NCBI GenBank assembly: GCA_021014325.1 | Contig: CM037473.1 | Location: 24,046,822 to 24,110,821, forward strand | Direction: 5' to 3' | Length of the DNA stretch: 64,000 nt | Source of the DNA: Plazaster borealis | Lineage: Eukaryota > Echinodermata > Asteroidea > Forcipulatida > Labidiasteridae | In this document: positions 10,681 through 20,979 of the stretch, one piece after another | How the letters are laid out: each line of letters begins with the position of its first letter | Numbering within the stretch: the first letter of the stretch is position 1 | Notes under the pieces: generated by a model | Told to the model about the DNA's origin: nothing | The model's input: only the letters and a program-made list of their open reading frames with translations | Databases searched by the model: none | Translations under genes and position numbers: made by a program

Positions 10681-13600
10681 GTGGGTAATGTTAATTAGAT
10701 TGGTCCATTTCCAGGTGTACTGTAGATAATAGACCATATTGTAGTTTTGAACATGAACGAATGGTCAAGAAGCTTAAATCAACGTGTATATACCAAAAGT
10801 TTAACGAAATAATGTAACTGACTGTTGAGGTACTACTTTATGACAGGATCACTAACTGCACATTGATAACATCGTAACACACAAACTGTTGGAATTATTT
10901 GGAGGTACAAAAGCCAACAAACTTGAGTATATTATTATGTGTAGGGATAAGATACTACGTCGTGACAAAAGTTAGAAATCTAGTCTCTACCAGTTTTCTG
11001 TACGTAGTAATCTTGCCCTACGGACGTAAAAATAAAGCGGCGAAAACCACACAGACTGGTAGACATGTAGACTAGTTACATGTAAACTAGTTACATGTAC
11101 ATGTACATGTACCTCGTTTTCTTCTCATGTGAGACTTTTGAGACAATAGCGGGCGTCCCACTCACCTGTCCCTTTCTGTTGTTCTCGTCACTGAGAAGAA
11201 TGAAACAGGACCGGTAATTGGGACGCCCGCTACCGTCTCAAAAGTTTCCCATTGTTTATAAAGGAATCTATTTTCAAAAATGTTTTTTTGTTTTTTAAAT
11301 TAATTTACAGGACGAGAAAAATCAGGTCTTTACGTCAAAGGTTTGGATGAAACAGGTTGGTACATACTATAAACACGTGCATATAAAACGTTCACATTTC
11401 TGAAATTAGTAGGAGTCGAAAATGATCAGTTAAAGGTAAAGATCCTAACACAAGGTTCCCGATAGTGACAGTCGTAAGTACTTTATCATGAAACGCGGAT
11501 TTCTGCCACTGGAGGTTTTAGTTTTAAAACATGACACTGTCGAAATATTTTGTTGTGACCAACTAACTAAAAGTTAATTATTCGGGCTACATTTAGGTAC
11601 AGGATTTGGGTTACGGTAGGTTTAAGTTCGGGATACTTGAAGGTACAAGGTTGGGGTACATTTGGATCCGAGTTAGGGGCTTGGGCTTGGACTAAAATTA
11701 GGGCCGGGCTACAATGGGACGCTAGGTGGCAGCAGACTTACCATGTAAATCAATTGTTCTCGGCAATGTGCGCATGCTCAGAACTACGTAAACAACGGAA
11801 ATTTACCTGGTAAGTCTGCTGCCACCTAGGGTTCCAAAGTCTCCCATTCACCGTATGCCCGGGAGAAGGCCGTAACGAAAGTTTTACCGGAGAGCGCCGT
11901 ACGCAAATATTGTGCAACTATTGTGTTCCAAGAAAACTGAACGTGGAAGGTCGGATAGATTTTCTGCCATGTATAATAAGTCATCATAGGACAGATATAT
12001 TCTGCATGGAAATGGGAAACATGTCTTTGGGGTGAACAACACAAATGCAACAGTATTGCTATAAAAAAAATCAGGAGCCATTTTATGACTTTTGACCTTC
12101 TGTTATTGGGACAAAAAGTACTTTGTGTGTCGGGAAAGGGGCGTAGATTCTTATGCCAGTCTTCTGGGCACACGATGAATTTAGGTCTCAAAACTTGGGG
12201 ACCGCACAGGCGTGATACAATGATATAACTGCTGCTTTATTTTATTTTGTGAACTACTTGTAGGTTTGGACAGATCCAAAGCTTTGGTGGGATCCTAAAG
12301 ACTTTGCTGACATCACCAACATAAAAGTACCTACAGAAAAGATTTGGATTCCTGATATCCTCATATATAACAAGTAAGAACAAGTAGGCATACGTTGTCT
12401 TGAGGGCGCTGGGTAGCAAACGATATCAATCGAAAGTTTACCAGCTGTGTACGTATTTTAAGAGCCAATGCTAAGAAAGACTATCAAGTAATGCACTAGT
12501 GAGAAAAATCGTATAACTTGCAATCCTTAAATTGATTTGAAGATTAAAGCAACGTTTAATACTGAGCCGTTTTGACCTTATGCTCCGCGGATTCTGCTTC
12601 AAGTTTTCAAAGCACCATATTTCCTAGGACAGGGACGTTTAAATGTTTTCTCTATAAGACCATGTCTAGCGAGACACTTGGATTTTCTGTCTCAATACAA
12701 GATTACACAAAAACAAACCTCGTTCCAATGGGTGTCCGATTTCACCCTGCCATTTCCCCCAGCATGCCTTGTTCGATCGAGAAGGGAACGACGGGGCAGG
12801 CTGAGGTTCCCCCTTTTTGCCAGATTTCCTTTTAATACCCAAGTATACGTTTTGTCCAACTCAGTGTTGATGCAGATTGGGATTAGTGGACTGGCACAGC
12901 TTCAGCTAAAACTATATTATTAAACTCACAACTTCACTCTACATTTCAGCGCTGATGGTCCGTTTGGCATTTCCTCCAAGACCTGGGCGAACATCAACTA
13001 CAACGGGACAGTCACCTGGTTCCCGCCAATCGTGTACAAGAGTTCGTGTCGTATCAATGTCCGCTACTACCCGTTTGACGAGCAGAACTGCACCATGAAG
13101 TTCGGGTCGTGGGCCTACGACGGCGACGCCATGAACCTGTTACCGCTCAAACAAGAGGCCGGCAGGAAAGACTACTGGGAGAATGGCGAGTGGGTCATGA
13201 AAGAGTCGCCGTGTTTTAGAAACGTCAAAAAGTACCTGTGTTGTGAGTCGTTGTACATAGATATCACCTGCCATTTCATATTGCGGAGGAAGCCGCTGTA
13301 CTATTTCGCCTATTTGCTGATGCCGTGCGGCCTGATCTCGTTCAACACGGTGCTGGTATTCTACCTACCACCGGACATCAGCGAGAAGATGGCGTTGTGT
13401 ACATCCGTATTGCTGTCCATGGCCGTGTTCCTCCTGTTGGTAACCCAGCAGATCCCGGCGAACGCCACTGACTTCCCGCTGATCGTCAAGTACCTGTTGT
13501 TCACCATGGTAGTGGTGTCCTCGTCCATCGTCTTCACCGTTTTCATTCTGAACATCCGGTTCCGGTCTCCCCAGACTCACACCATGCCCAAGTGGGTACG

Positions 13601-16600
13601 GTGGCTCATGATAGACACACTACCCAAGTACCTTTGGATGAAGAGACCGGAGCGGTACTCACTGAGATACCGAAATGTCGGGATCAGCATCACACGGGAC
13701 GCGCTGGGACCGTCCAACTACCTGGACACGAGGAAAGTCGTCATGGAGAACAAGGGCAATAATTACACAGTGCGCATGCGCGCTGAGCTGGACAATGATG
13801 AAGATTCGGAGAACGAAGGTGAATGCCCGATTGGGGAAGGTTGAAGTGCCCGATTTGGAATATATATAATACAATGATAGTAAACATCCCGCGGATGTTG
13901 GTGTCGACGAACGACGAAAGTGATGTGTAGTCGACATTCACATTCATCCGACATATTATTTAATGTCTCATAACTCCATAAACCATGTACACGGGAATAC
14001 ACTTCACTCTAACTTATTACCCTTGAGATAAAAAATCATTCTCGGTAACATTTCATTTGCTGCTAAAACCAAAGATCTCTTGTTTACATTATATCCATAA
14101 GATTAAACGCCACCACCGTTTTATACCACGGCTCTCTATTGGTGCAGATGTACTGGAAACTAAAGTCTTATGCCAGACATATATACTTTATGTGTGATCA
14201 ATGTATAGTCACTGAATACGAGAGCCAAAGTTAATAACCAAGAGGTACCAGACTGAATATGAGAGCCAAAGTTGATAACCAAGAGGTACCAGACTGAATA
14301 TGTGAGCCAAAGTTGATAACCAAGAGGTACCAGACTGAATATGAGAGCCAAAGTTGATAACCAAGAGGTACCAGACTGAATATGAGAGCCAAAGTTAATA
14401 ACCAAGAGGTACCAGACTGAATATGAGAGCCAAAGTTAATAACCAAGAGGTACCAGACTGAATATGAGAGCCAAAGTTAATAACCAAGAGGTACCAGACT
14501 GAATATGTGAGCCAAAGTTGATAACCAAGAGGTACCAGACTGAATATGTGAGCCAAAGTTAATAACCAAGAGGTACCAGACTGAATATGTGAGCCAAAGT
14601 TGATAACCAAGAGGTACCAGACTGAATATGAGAGCCAAAGTTGATAACCAAGAGGTACCAGACTGAATATGAGAGCCAAAGTTGATAACCAAGAGGTACC
14701 AGACTGAATATGTGAGCCAAAGTTAATAACCAAGAGGTACCAGACTGAATATGTGAGCCAAAGTTAATAACCAAGAGGTACCAGACTGAATAAGAGAGCC
14801 AAAGTTAATAACCAAGAGGTACCAGACTGAATATGTGAGCCAAAGTTTATAACCAAGAGGTATCAGACTGAATATGTGAGCCAAAGTTAATAACCAAGAG
14901 GTACCAGACTGAATATGTGAGCCAAAGTTAATAACCAAGAGGTACCAGGCTGAATATGTGAGCCAAAGTTAATAACCAAGAGGTACCAGACTGAATATGT
15001 GAGCCAAAGTTAATAACCAAGAGGTACCAGACTGAATATGTGAGCCAAAGTTGATAACCAAGAGGTACCAGACTGAATATGAGAGCCAAAGTTGATAACC
15101 AAGAGGTACCAGACTGAATATGAGAGCCAAAGTTGATAACCAAGAGGTACCAGACTGAATATGTGAGCCAAAGTTAATAACCAAGAGGTACCAGACTGAA
15201 TATGAGAGCCAAAGTTAATAACCAAGAGGTACCAGACTGAATATGTGAGCCAAAGTTTATAACCAAGAGGTATCAGACTGAATATGAGAGACAAAGTTAA
15301 TAACCAAGAGGTACCAGACTGAATATGAGAGACAAAGTTAATAACCAAGAGGTACCAGACTGAATATGAGAGACAAAGTTAATAACCAAGAGGTACCAGA
15401 CTAATCTACCGTCCAGCCATGACCTGGCTGCGTACATTTTGTTTTTACTTTAAGCAAATTAGACAGGCCTTATCATGGTTATTGACTCAGAAAGAAGACG
15501 GCTTGCTTATGGGCGCTCCGATTATTCCCATAATGCTTCTTGGTAGCATTGTTTCCAAGGAATTAAAAAAACACAAAAAACACACACAAAGAAACACGCG
15601 ATGGTTAACCTGTCAGTGTGGGTGAGAGGCAACCGTAAAAATGTACGTACGTAAATTTGTAAAAAGTTATGCACTACATAAACTGTATTTGATATGTGCT
15701 CTCTCAATTACGTTCGTTTTAAAAATCAGTATCCGTTATTGGACGGTAATTGTTTGGCTCCCAATGCAAGGTAAATAATCATCCAATTATAGTATTACTT
15801 TACAGAATACATTGGTAAAAATATAAATTCATCTTAATACGTTTCTGTATATCATGTCCATTTTCGCAGGTATGCAGCCGTTGAGGTACTTGCCTACTGG
15901 ACATGTAGATCCAGAGTGTACCGAAGCCATGATTGTTAACAATGCAATTGAAGAGATCATGTATCTCACAACAAGATGCTCGAATGAGGAAGACGATAAA
16001 AGGGTAAAATCACTTATCAATTATGTTTGTTGTCTCAATATCATTGGCGTGTCTTGGCCGAGCGGTCAAACACACAGGTGTTTCTGAATATTGCAGAGTG
16101 TGGGTTCGAGTCTCGGTCTTGACAAATGTGTCTTATGCAAGACACTTAACCATTATTGCTTCGTCCTTCGGATGGGACGTAAATCCGTTGGTCCCGTGTG
16201 TTGTGTAATACACGTGACAGAACCCAGTTACACTTATCGCTAAGAGAAGGGGTTTGCCCTGGTGTTCCTGGCACTGGCTGCGCGGCAGCACAATGTAAAC
16301 CCTAAATTAGGTGCTACATAATAATGGGTCTCATAATTCAAAAACTTCAAAAACCTGTCTGGAAATAAATAAAGATAACCGTTTAAGTTGCCCGTAGATA
16401 AAGCGCCATAAAAAACTAATTACCATAATTAAGGCGGCAGACCTGAGAATTGAGAGTGGCTCGACTTAAACTGTAAACAGTTTCCAGCAGTTTTACGTTG
16501 ATTTACAAGGCAGCAAAGGTGCCAATTAGCTATACCGTAAAGTTTAATGTTTATGTTTAGGAATATACACGATCACGTAAACGGTATTCGATTTATGTGG

Positions 16601-17223
16601 CAATTACTGTATGCGAGCCACTAAAGAATGTGTTTGGACACCTCGTTATGACTGAAAGTTTAAAGAGACACGTTGCCTTGGATTGGGCAATTTGGGCTGT
16701 AAAAAGCGTTTGTTATGAAATGAATTGAACAGAATATGGTTGGAAAGATGTTTTAAAAGTAGAGTATAATGATCCACACAAATATGCCTCAAAATTGTGT
16801 GGTTTTTCTTTTACTTCGTGAACTAGCACGGTCCGCCATTTTGTTAGTTCACGAAGTAAAAGGAAAACCAAACAATTTCGAGGCCTATTTTTGTGGATTA
16901 TTATATTCTACTATAAGGGAACTAGTGGACTTCAATTTTCTTTTTAACGGTAACACTCTTACTTGAGTATCACTTAGCATCCTGAACACCATTACACCAT
17001 TTTTTCACTCGACGATCAACATATAATTTCTCAGTTTTTTTCCAACGTAGACGAAAAGTTAACTGATGCTTTTCCCACCTTGCAGGAGAAGGAGGATTGG
17101 AAATACATTGCCATGGTAGTAGATCGCATCTTCCTCATCGCCTACCTCTGTGCCGTCTTTGCTGGCAATGTAGGAATCATCTTCGAGTCCCCTCACGCTA
17201 AGGAGTTCTTCTTCGGTGCATGA
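10538..17223 (+). CDS. nicotinic acetylcholine receptor alpha-type subunit (six exons, first exon missing)
   Basis: Exons 10538-10680, 11311-11355, 12264-12373, 12950-13818, 15870-16003 and 17086-17223 join in frame with consensus AG/GT borders and give 479 residues ending in TGA. Counting from the split Gly codon at 10538: Cys-loop C133-C147 with YPFDEQ inside, vicinal cysteines C197-C198 in YLCCESLY (the alpha-subunit hallmark), and a full aromatic box (W60, Y98, W154, Y195, Y202). Transmembrane segments lie at about 217-238, 247-266, 277-301 and 441-467, with an amphipathic helix before M4. Sequons occur at N29, N118 and N146. Family knowledge: such subunits form pentameric, acetylcholine-gated cation channels in the plasma membrane. 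E245-K246 before M2 fits cation selectivity. Closest by eye to alpha7/alpha9-like subunits, though divergent. The signal-peptide exon is not secured. The ATG codon at residue 3 is unlikely to be the start, because a good acceptor and phase-1 junction precede it. Confidence 0.93.
11130..11249. mobile_element. foldback MITE in receptor intron 3
   Basis: GAGACTTTTGAGAC and GCGGGCGTCCCA on the left are mirrored by TGGGACGCCCGC and GTCTCAAAAGTTTC on the right, around a central GTCACTGAGAAGAA. About 120 bp, GC-rich against an AT-rich intron; no coding capacity. Confidence 0.65.
11311..11355 (+). CDS. receptor exon 3: 45-bp loop D exon
   Basis: Exactly 45 bases between TTAATTTACAG and GTTGGT, coding DEKNQVFTSKVWMKQ. 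The 45-bp length and DEKNQ..T..W core are conserved in nicotinic subunit genes; W60 is the loop D tryptophan of the ligand site. Confidence 0.92.
11722..11829. mobile_element. foldback MITE with 29-bp ends in receptor intron 3
   Basis: Left end CTAGGTGGCAGCAGACTTAC and right end are inverted repeats over 29 bases with one mismatch. Total 108 bp. Inserted between exons 3 and 4, well away from the splice sites. The target duplication was not resolved. Confidence 0.75.
12264..12373 (+). CDS. receptor exon 4: 110-bp loop A exon
   Basis: Exactly 110 bases, from an acceptor ending TTGTAG to the donor GTAAGA, phase 0 to phase 2. Codes VWTDPKLWWDP through WIPDILIYN; Y98 is the loop A tyrosine. Both the length and the split Asn codon before the AD dipeptide are canonical for the family. 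Confidence 0.92.
12950..13818 (+). CDS. receptor exon 5: Cys-loop to M3 and start of the cytoplasmic loop
   Basis: A single 869-bp exon after TACATTTCAG, ending at a GTGAAT donor. It codes the Cys-loop, loops B and C, M1, M2, M3 and the first part of the M3-M4 loop (MPKWVRWLMIDTLPKYLWMK). Vertebrate genes of the family usually split this region with several introns. The frame stays open 26 bases past the donor to a stop at 13842-13844, so an unspliced product would lack M4. GC content is higher than in the flanking introns, as expected for coding sequence. Confidence 0.93.
14211..15402. repeat. 41-bp minisatellite in receptor intron 5, about 29 copies
   Basis: Unit of the type CAAAGTTAATAACCAAGAGG then TACCAGACTGAATATGAGAGC, strictly 41 bp (AGAGGTACC at 14241, 14282 and so on), each with a KpnI site (GGTACC). 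Variation is mostly limited to two sites (TTAATAACC/TTGATAACC and GAGAGCC/GTGAGCC), so the array is young or homogenised. Because 3 x 41 has no stop on the minus strand, it produces long spurious open frames there. Confidence 0.97.
15870..16003 (+). CDS. receptor exon 6: cytoplasmic loop and pre-M4 helix
   Basis: Acceptor TTTTCGCAG, donor GTAAAA, phase 1 in and phase 0 out. Codes MQPLRYLPTGHVDPECTE and then IVNNAIEEIMYLTTRC, the amphipathic helix that precedes M4, followed by acidic NEEDDKR. Short compared with the long loops of many neuronal subunits. Confidence 0.85.
16051..16330 (+). mobile_element. tRNA-derived SINE in receptor intron 6
   Basis: Head GTCTTGGCCGAGCGGTCAAA resembles a tRNA-Leu/Ser 5' end with an A box, and the B box GGTTCGAGTC is at 16103-16112. 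The body carries CGTCCTTCGGATGGGACGTA, shared with the copy at 36646. Plus strand, same direction as the gene. The tRNA part cannot fold as a working tRNA. Confidence 0.75.
16660..16913. mobile_element. TTAA-type foldback MITE (GACACGTTGCC family), 3'-truncated
   Basis: Starts TTAAAGAGACACGTTGCCTT and has a strong central hairpin (CTTTTACTTCGTGAACTA against TAGTTCACGAAGTAAAAG). The right outer end, present in the copy at 32884-33250, is lost here. Confidence 0.7.
17086..17223 (+). CDS. receptor exon 7: M4 and C-terminus
   Basis: Acceptor CCACCTTGCAG, then EKEDWKYIAMVVDRIFLIAY and the rest of M4, ending ESPHAKEFFFGA and TGA. DWKY.A.V.DR is the conserved entry to M4 in nicotinic subunits, so the gene ends here. 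Confidence 0.92.
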   Translation, partial: EKEDWKYIAMVVDRIFLIAYLCAVFAGNVGIIFESPHAKEFFFGA

Positions 17224-17336
17224 TGACGAGAGGAATCGCTGATGATGAACAGACCTTCCTTATTTAGTAATAGTCAAAGGTGTATAGTCTCATCCACACA
17301 AATGCTTCCGTTTAAATTCCGAACAACCAGGTACAT

Positions 17337-17840
17337 TGGGTGCGTTCGATTAGCTTTCCCGGGTCTACCCTGTCTCCCCCCGGTGCGTTGGAATAGCTTT
17401 GACGCCATTCTCGGGGTCAGCCCCAAGTAACCTGCTTGTGGAGCGGGTCAGTTGGGGCTGACCGAGGTGCACGACGTCACGACGAAAACATTTCTCAATG
17501 GCCACCATTTTGATTGTAATTCAGCGGGACACTTTCAGTAAGTTTGACACACATTTACACCCCTAAAACAGCGACTTTGTGAGCACTAAGTATTTTTATA
17601 TTCGAGGACTATAACTTGTGTATCAACCTGGGCTTGTACAATAATTTAACGTTGCAGTTTTACCTTCAGAATAATTATTTTACGATCTTTTCGTGAATCC
17701 ACGGACGTAATGCACAGCATTTAAGTAGTTCCGAGTTGGCGTGAATGCTGAGGGAAGTTGGCGTTCGATTAGCCCATGGCAGGGGCTCACCCGGATGAAC
17801 ACACTGGGGTCGACCCGGGGAAGCTAATCGAACACACCCA
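17337..17840. mobile_element. hAT-like MITE in the probable receptor 3' UTR
   Basis: Ends TGGGTGCGTTCGATTAGCTT (17337) and its complement (ending at 17840) match over 29 bases with two differences. The element is 504 bp, starts 113 bp after the receptor stop codon and has no ORF of note. The end motif GTTCGATTAGC suggests hAT superfamily from memory, but no clean 8-bp target duplication is seen. Confidence 0.7.
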
Positions 17841-17849
17841 TTGATTCTT

Positions 17850-17855
17850 AATAAA
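17850..17855 (+). promoter_or_regulatory. candidate polyadenylation signal of the receptor gene
   Basis: AATAAA, the first one after the stop codon at 17223, lies 9 bases beyond the hAT-like MITE. If used, the 3' UTR is about 650 bases and contains the whole element. The next AATAAA sites are near 18205-18215. Confidence 0.4.
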
Positions 17856-18639
17856 AAGTATAAATAACCCTTACATACACAATTTTGTGAAAGCTGCAAA
17901 TGTTAAGCATTTTGGCTATCATTAGTCAATTTTATTATTTTGAATTTACTCCTACACCGATGTGTGATTAGGCAGTGTATACTCAGTGCTTTCTCGAGTC
18001 CTGCAGCTGCGGAGAAAAACATCCACGGGTTATGTTAAGCTGCCGTTTGTGCATAATGCATGGTACCCGATGGTTTAAATTCTCGAAAATAACATCAAAA
18101 TTGATACATTATCTTGCGGTGATTTTCGATTAAACATTAATATCAACATTTTTTGCTATGCGTAGGTTCTCTAGTCGTGTGAAATTATATTGCTACACAA
18201 ACTAAAATAAAATAAAATATAAAAACAATGTATCAAACACGTGGATATAATTTACATATAAATAATATATATATATATACAAAGTCCTCTTTTGGGCTGT
18301 GCTGAGAAAGCGTGTTAAGGGTGTTCTGACCGTATTTGAGACAGTATTATGTCAAAATATGTATTTGTACAAAGGAGTAAATACTTTGGAATTAGCTGTA
18401 AACCTCTAAGAATTTGGAGAATAATGTACGTTGAGGTTAAGAACCATTGCTAGCCCATGAAAATGACTTCTTGAAGGCAGTTCTCTTTCGATGCTGACGA
18501 TGGATCTGAGCCACTTCAAGGATGAAATCTTGAGCAGGACAAATATCTAAGCGGGGCGTGATTAGAACCCCATTATGTTTGGCCCTGTATAAGGTATGAT
18601 TAACTTCTGAACACATGGAATTGTGTCAGCTACATACAC
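17856..18639. other. intergenic, AT-rich
   Basis: Includes a short (AT)n run near 18265-18280. No gene, RNA or element end recognised. Confidence 0.45.
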
Positions 18640-19450
18640 CAAGGGTTCAGTTGACCCCCTGACAAAGAGTCAGTAATCCAAAATTACTAGAGAAAAGGCT
18701 TCCATGTGTCAGATACTATTGGGTTCGATTGACCTCCACACTGGGTCAGGGAGTATAACATTGAATCTTGATAAGGCTCCCGTGGTCAGATATTATCAGT
18801 GTTCAATTGATTCAGACACTGGGTCCGGGAGTATCCAATTGACCCTAGATAGGTCTCACAGTGTGTAAGACATTATCGGGGATACATTGACCCTGACTGG
18901 GTCAGTGAGTATCCACTTGACCCTCGATAAGCCTATCATGTAATACATTACCAGGGATACATTGACCCTGACTATGACTGGGTCAGTGAGTATCCACTTG
19001 ACCCTGTCTATATTATCATGTAAGCCATCACCGGGGTTCGATTGGCACCTTCACTGGGTCAGGGAGTATCCCATTGACCCTGGATAAGTATTTCATGCGT
19101 CAGATTATTATTGGGGATCAATTGACCCCTTCAGTGGGTCAAGGAGTATTTGACCCCGGATAACTCTCACATGTGTCTAACATTATTGTTGTTCGACTGA
19201 CTTCTTCACTAGGTCACGGAGCATCCAATTGACCGTGGAAAAGTCTCACATTGTGTCGGACATGATTGGGGTATTCACTGGACCCTGGTTAGATTGACAT
19301 TGTCGGGGTTGGATTTCCCCTTCATTGGGTCAGTGAGTGTCACATTGACCAGAGGCATCCCTTTCATGTATATGATCTGACCAAGTTCATATTGACCCTC
19401 ACACTGGATCAAATAGTATCCCAATAAATTCGGTATTCACATGGGTCAGA
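18640..19450. repeat. diverged ~78-bp tandem repeat, about 10 copies
   Basis: Units start near 18646, 18721, 18799, 18878, 18952, 19033, 19111 and 19187 and share the plan GGGGTTCGATTGACCC, then CACTGGGTCAGGGAGTATCC, then ATTGACCCTGGATAAG and a TCATGTGTCAGA-like end. Copies differ substantially, so the array is old. Each unit carries TGACC and GGGTCA half-sites facing each other. Confidence 0.8.
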
Positions 19451-20582
19451 GAGTATTGGTCAAATTGACCGGACTTAGGTCAGCCTCCGATCTGGGATAT
19501 AAATTCAGAAGTTTTTCTTCGAACCCGTAAAGGTGAGGTCAGAAAAGTTCAACGGGTATCACCGTTGGGTAAAGGAACAGAACTATCGCCTCGAGGTTTG
19601 CATGGTGAGAGGTTAACATTGCGAGCTAAAATTTATTTTACACTTTTCATAAGTTTCAAGAATATAGTCTAAATACTTTGACCGGTCGCCATGTTGGCTT
19701 ACAAAATGTATATTCACAATATCCGAGAGCCCTAAAGGGAGGTTTTTAACCCCACTCAGGCTGTTTATGAATCCCTAAATTTCATGGGCCCTCAAGAGTT
19801 GCAATTTAAACTGTGCATTTCATTATTTTGTGAAGGGTTACCATAATGCGAATCTATTTCAACATCCAAACTTATACGATCAACTCTAAATTGCTTAGAA
19901 TTGTGTCATGAATCAGATTCAGACAAACCTCAAGCTATTATGGGACGAGGAATGTGTTCCCTTGAAATTCCAGGTAGCACGCTGGATTCGGTATTGGGAA
20001 TCATTCTTACTTGGACAGTATTACTATTTGCTATGGAACATACCATGTACTTTAATAATGCCGTGACCCCATAACATTGCTCAGTAATACATTGAAAAAA
20101 AGCCAGCGGCTGCAGGCAGCCGAGCGTGTACTTCACCGCGGGGTCCTTGCGAACTAAAGAGCTACCTTTCAATTACAGGTCACCAAGAGATTCAACATCA
20201 AATTGAAAAAATATGATTATTATACCTTAAATCTACCACACAAGCCGAACATTTGCTGGAAGAGGTGCTATAATTAATAATTTTTGACCATGATTCATTG
20301 ATTGATGTCATGTGACCTTGCTAAATGGCACACTGCCACTTACCTCGGTAATGACAAAACGTCCAGCATGCAGTTATAAATACCAATGAATAAGAGGAAA
20401 GCAAGACGCAATTTAAAATACCAAAAACAGACCTGGATCTGAGTTCCAGTAGGTCAGACCCATTTCCGGTTCAGCATGACCCATTTCCAGTTCATATGAC
20501 CGACTTAATTAAGGTTCAGCATGACCTTATTAACCCGACAGATGGATTATACTGACCCAGAACTTAGTCTAAACTCCCTGGA
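19451..20582. other. intergenic; GGTCA-rich remnant at its end
   Basis: Mostly unassigned. From about 20430 to 20580 clustered GACCCATTTCCGGTTCAGCA-like words belong to the GGTCA/TGACC repeat family. Confidence 0.4.
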
Positions 20583-20979
20583 TTAAAGGGTCTGTATACG
20601 TTTTGGTAATGGCTCTGAAAAGTAATGGCAGTACAAACTTACTTGGTAAGAAGTACAGCAGCGTTGGATAGTATAATGCATTTTGAGAACTGTTTCACTT
20701 CTAAGTACTGCGGTTATGGAAAAAGATACCACTTTTTATGCTCAAAATTTGAATTTGAGAAGCGCTACAGACAGTAACGTTTCTCAGATTGTGTATTCCA
20801 ATTGCAGATTATTCTTCCTGCGTGGACAGAACAGCTCCAGATTTTCGGCAATATCTCAAAAACGCTACCATCTTTTGAAATGAAATTTTCACAGGTTAGT
20901 TTTATGGTGTATATCTACAACTACATAGGATTGAATCAAACAGTGGGTTCCAATTACCAAACGTTTACCATCCCTTTAA
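20583..20979. mobile_element. TTAA-type MITE, copy 1 of a ~400-bp family
   Basis: Starts TTAAAGGGTCTGTATACG and ends TTTACCATCCCTTTAA, giving imperfect inverted ends (TTTGGTAAT near the left, ATTACCAAACG near the right) and TTAA at both borders. The second copy lies at 22183-22583 in the same orientation. TTAA target sites point to a piggyBac- or Kolobok-type transposase in trans. Confidence 0.75.

Noticed and set aside
11826..12191. 121-codon minus-strand frame
   Set aside because: Lies in receptor intron 3 and overlaps a MITE end at its left side; no domain or splice signals.
12572..12923. Plus-strand frames of 81-87 codons between receptor exons 4 and 5
   Set aside because: Intronic; they would break the conserved 110-bp exon to Cys-loop exon junction.
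14160..15348. Overlapping minus-strand frames of 70-112 codons repeating FGSHIQSGTSW and LVPLGYQLWL
   Set aside because: They arise only because three 41-bp units contain no stop on that strand; they lie in a receptor intron and have no start or splice context.
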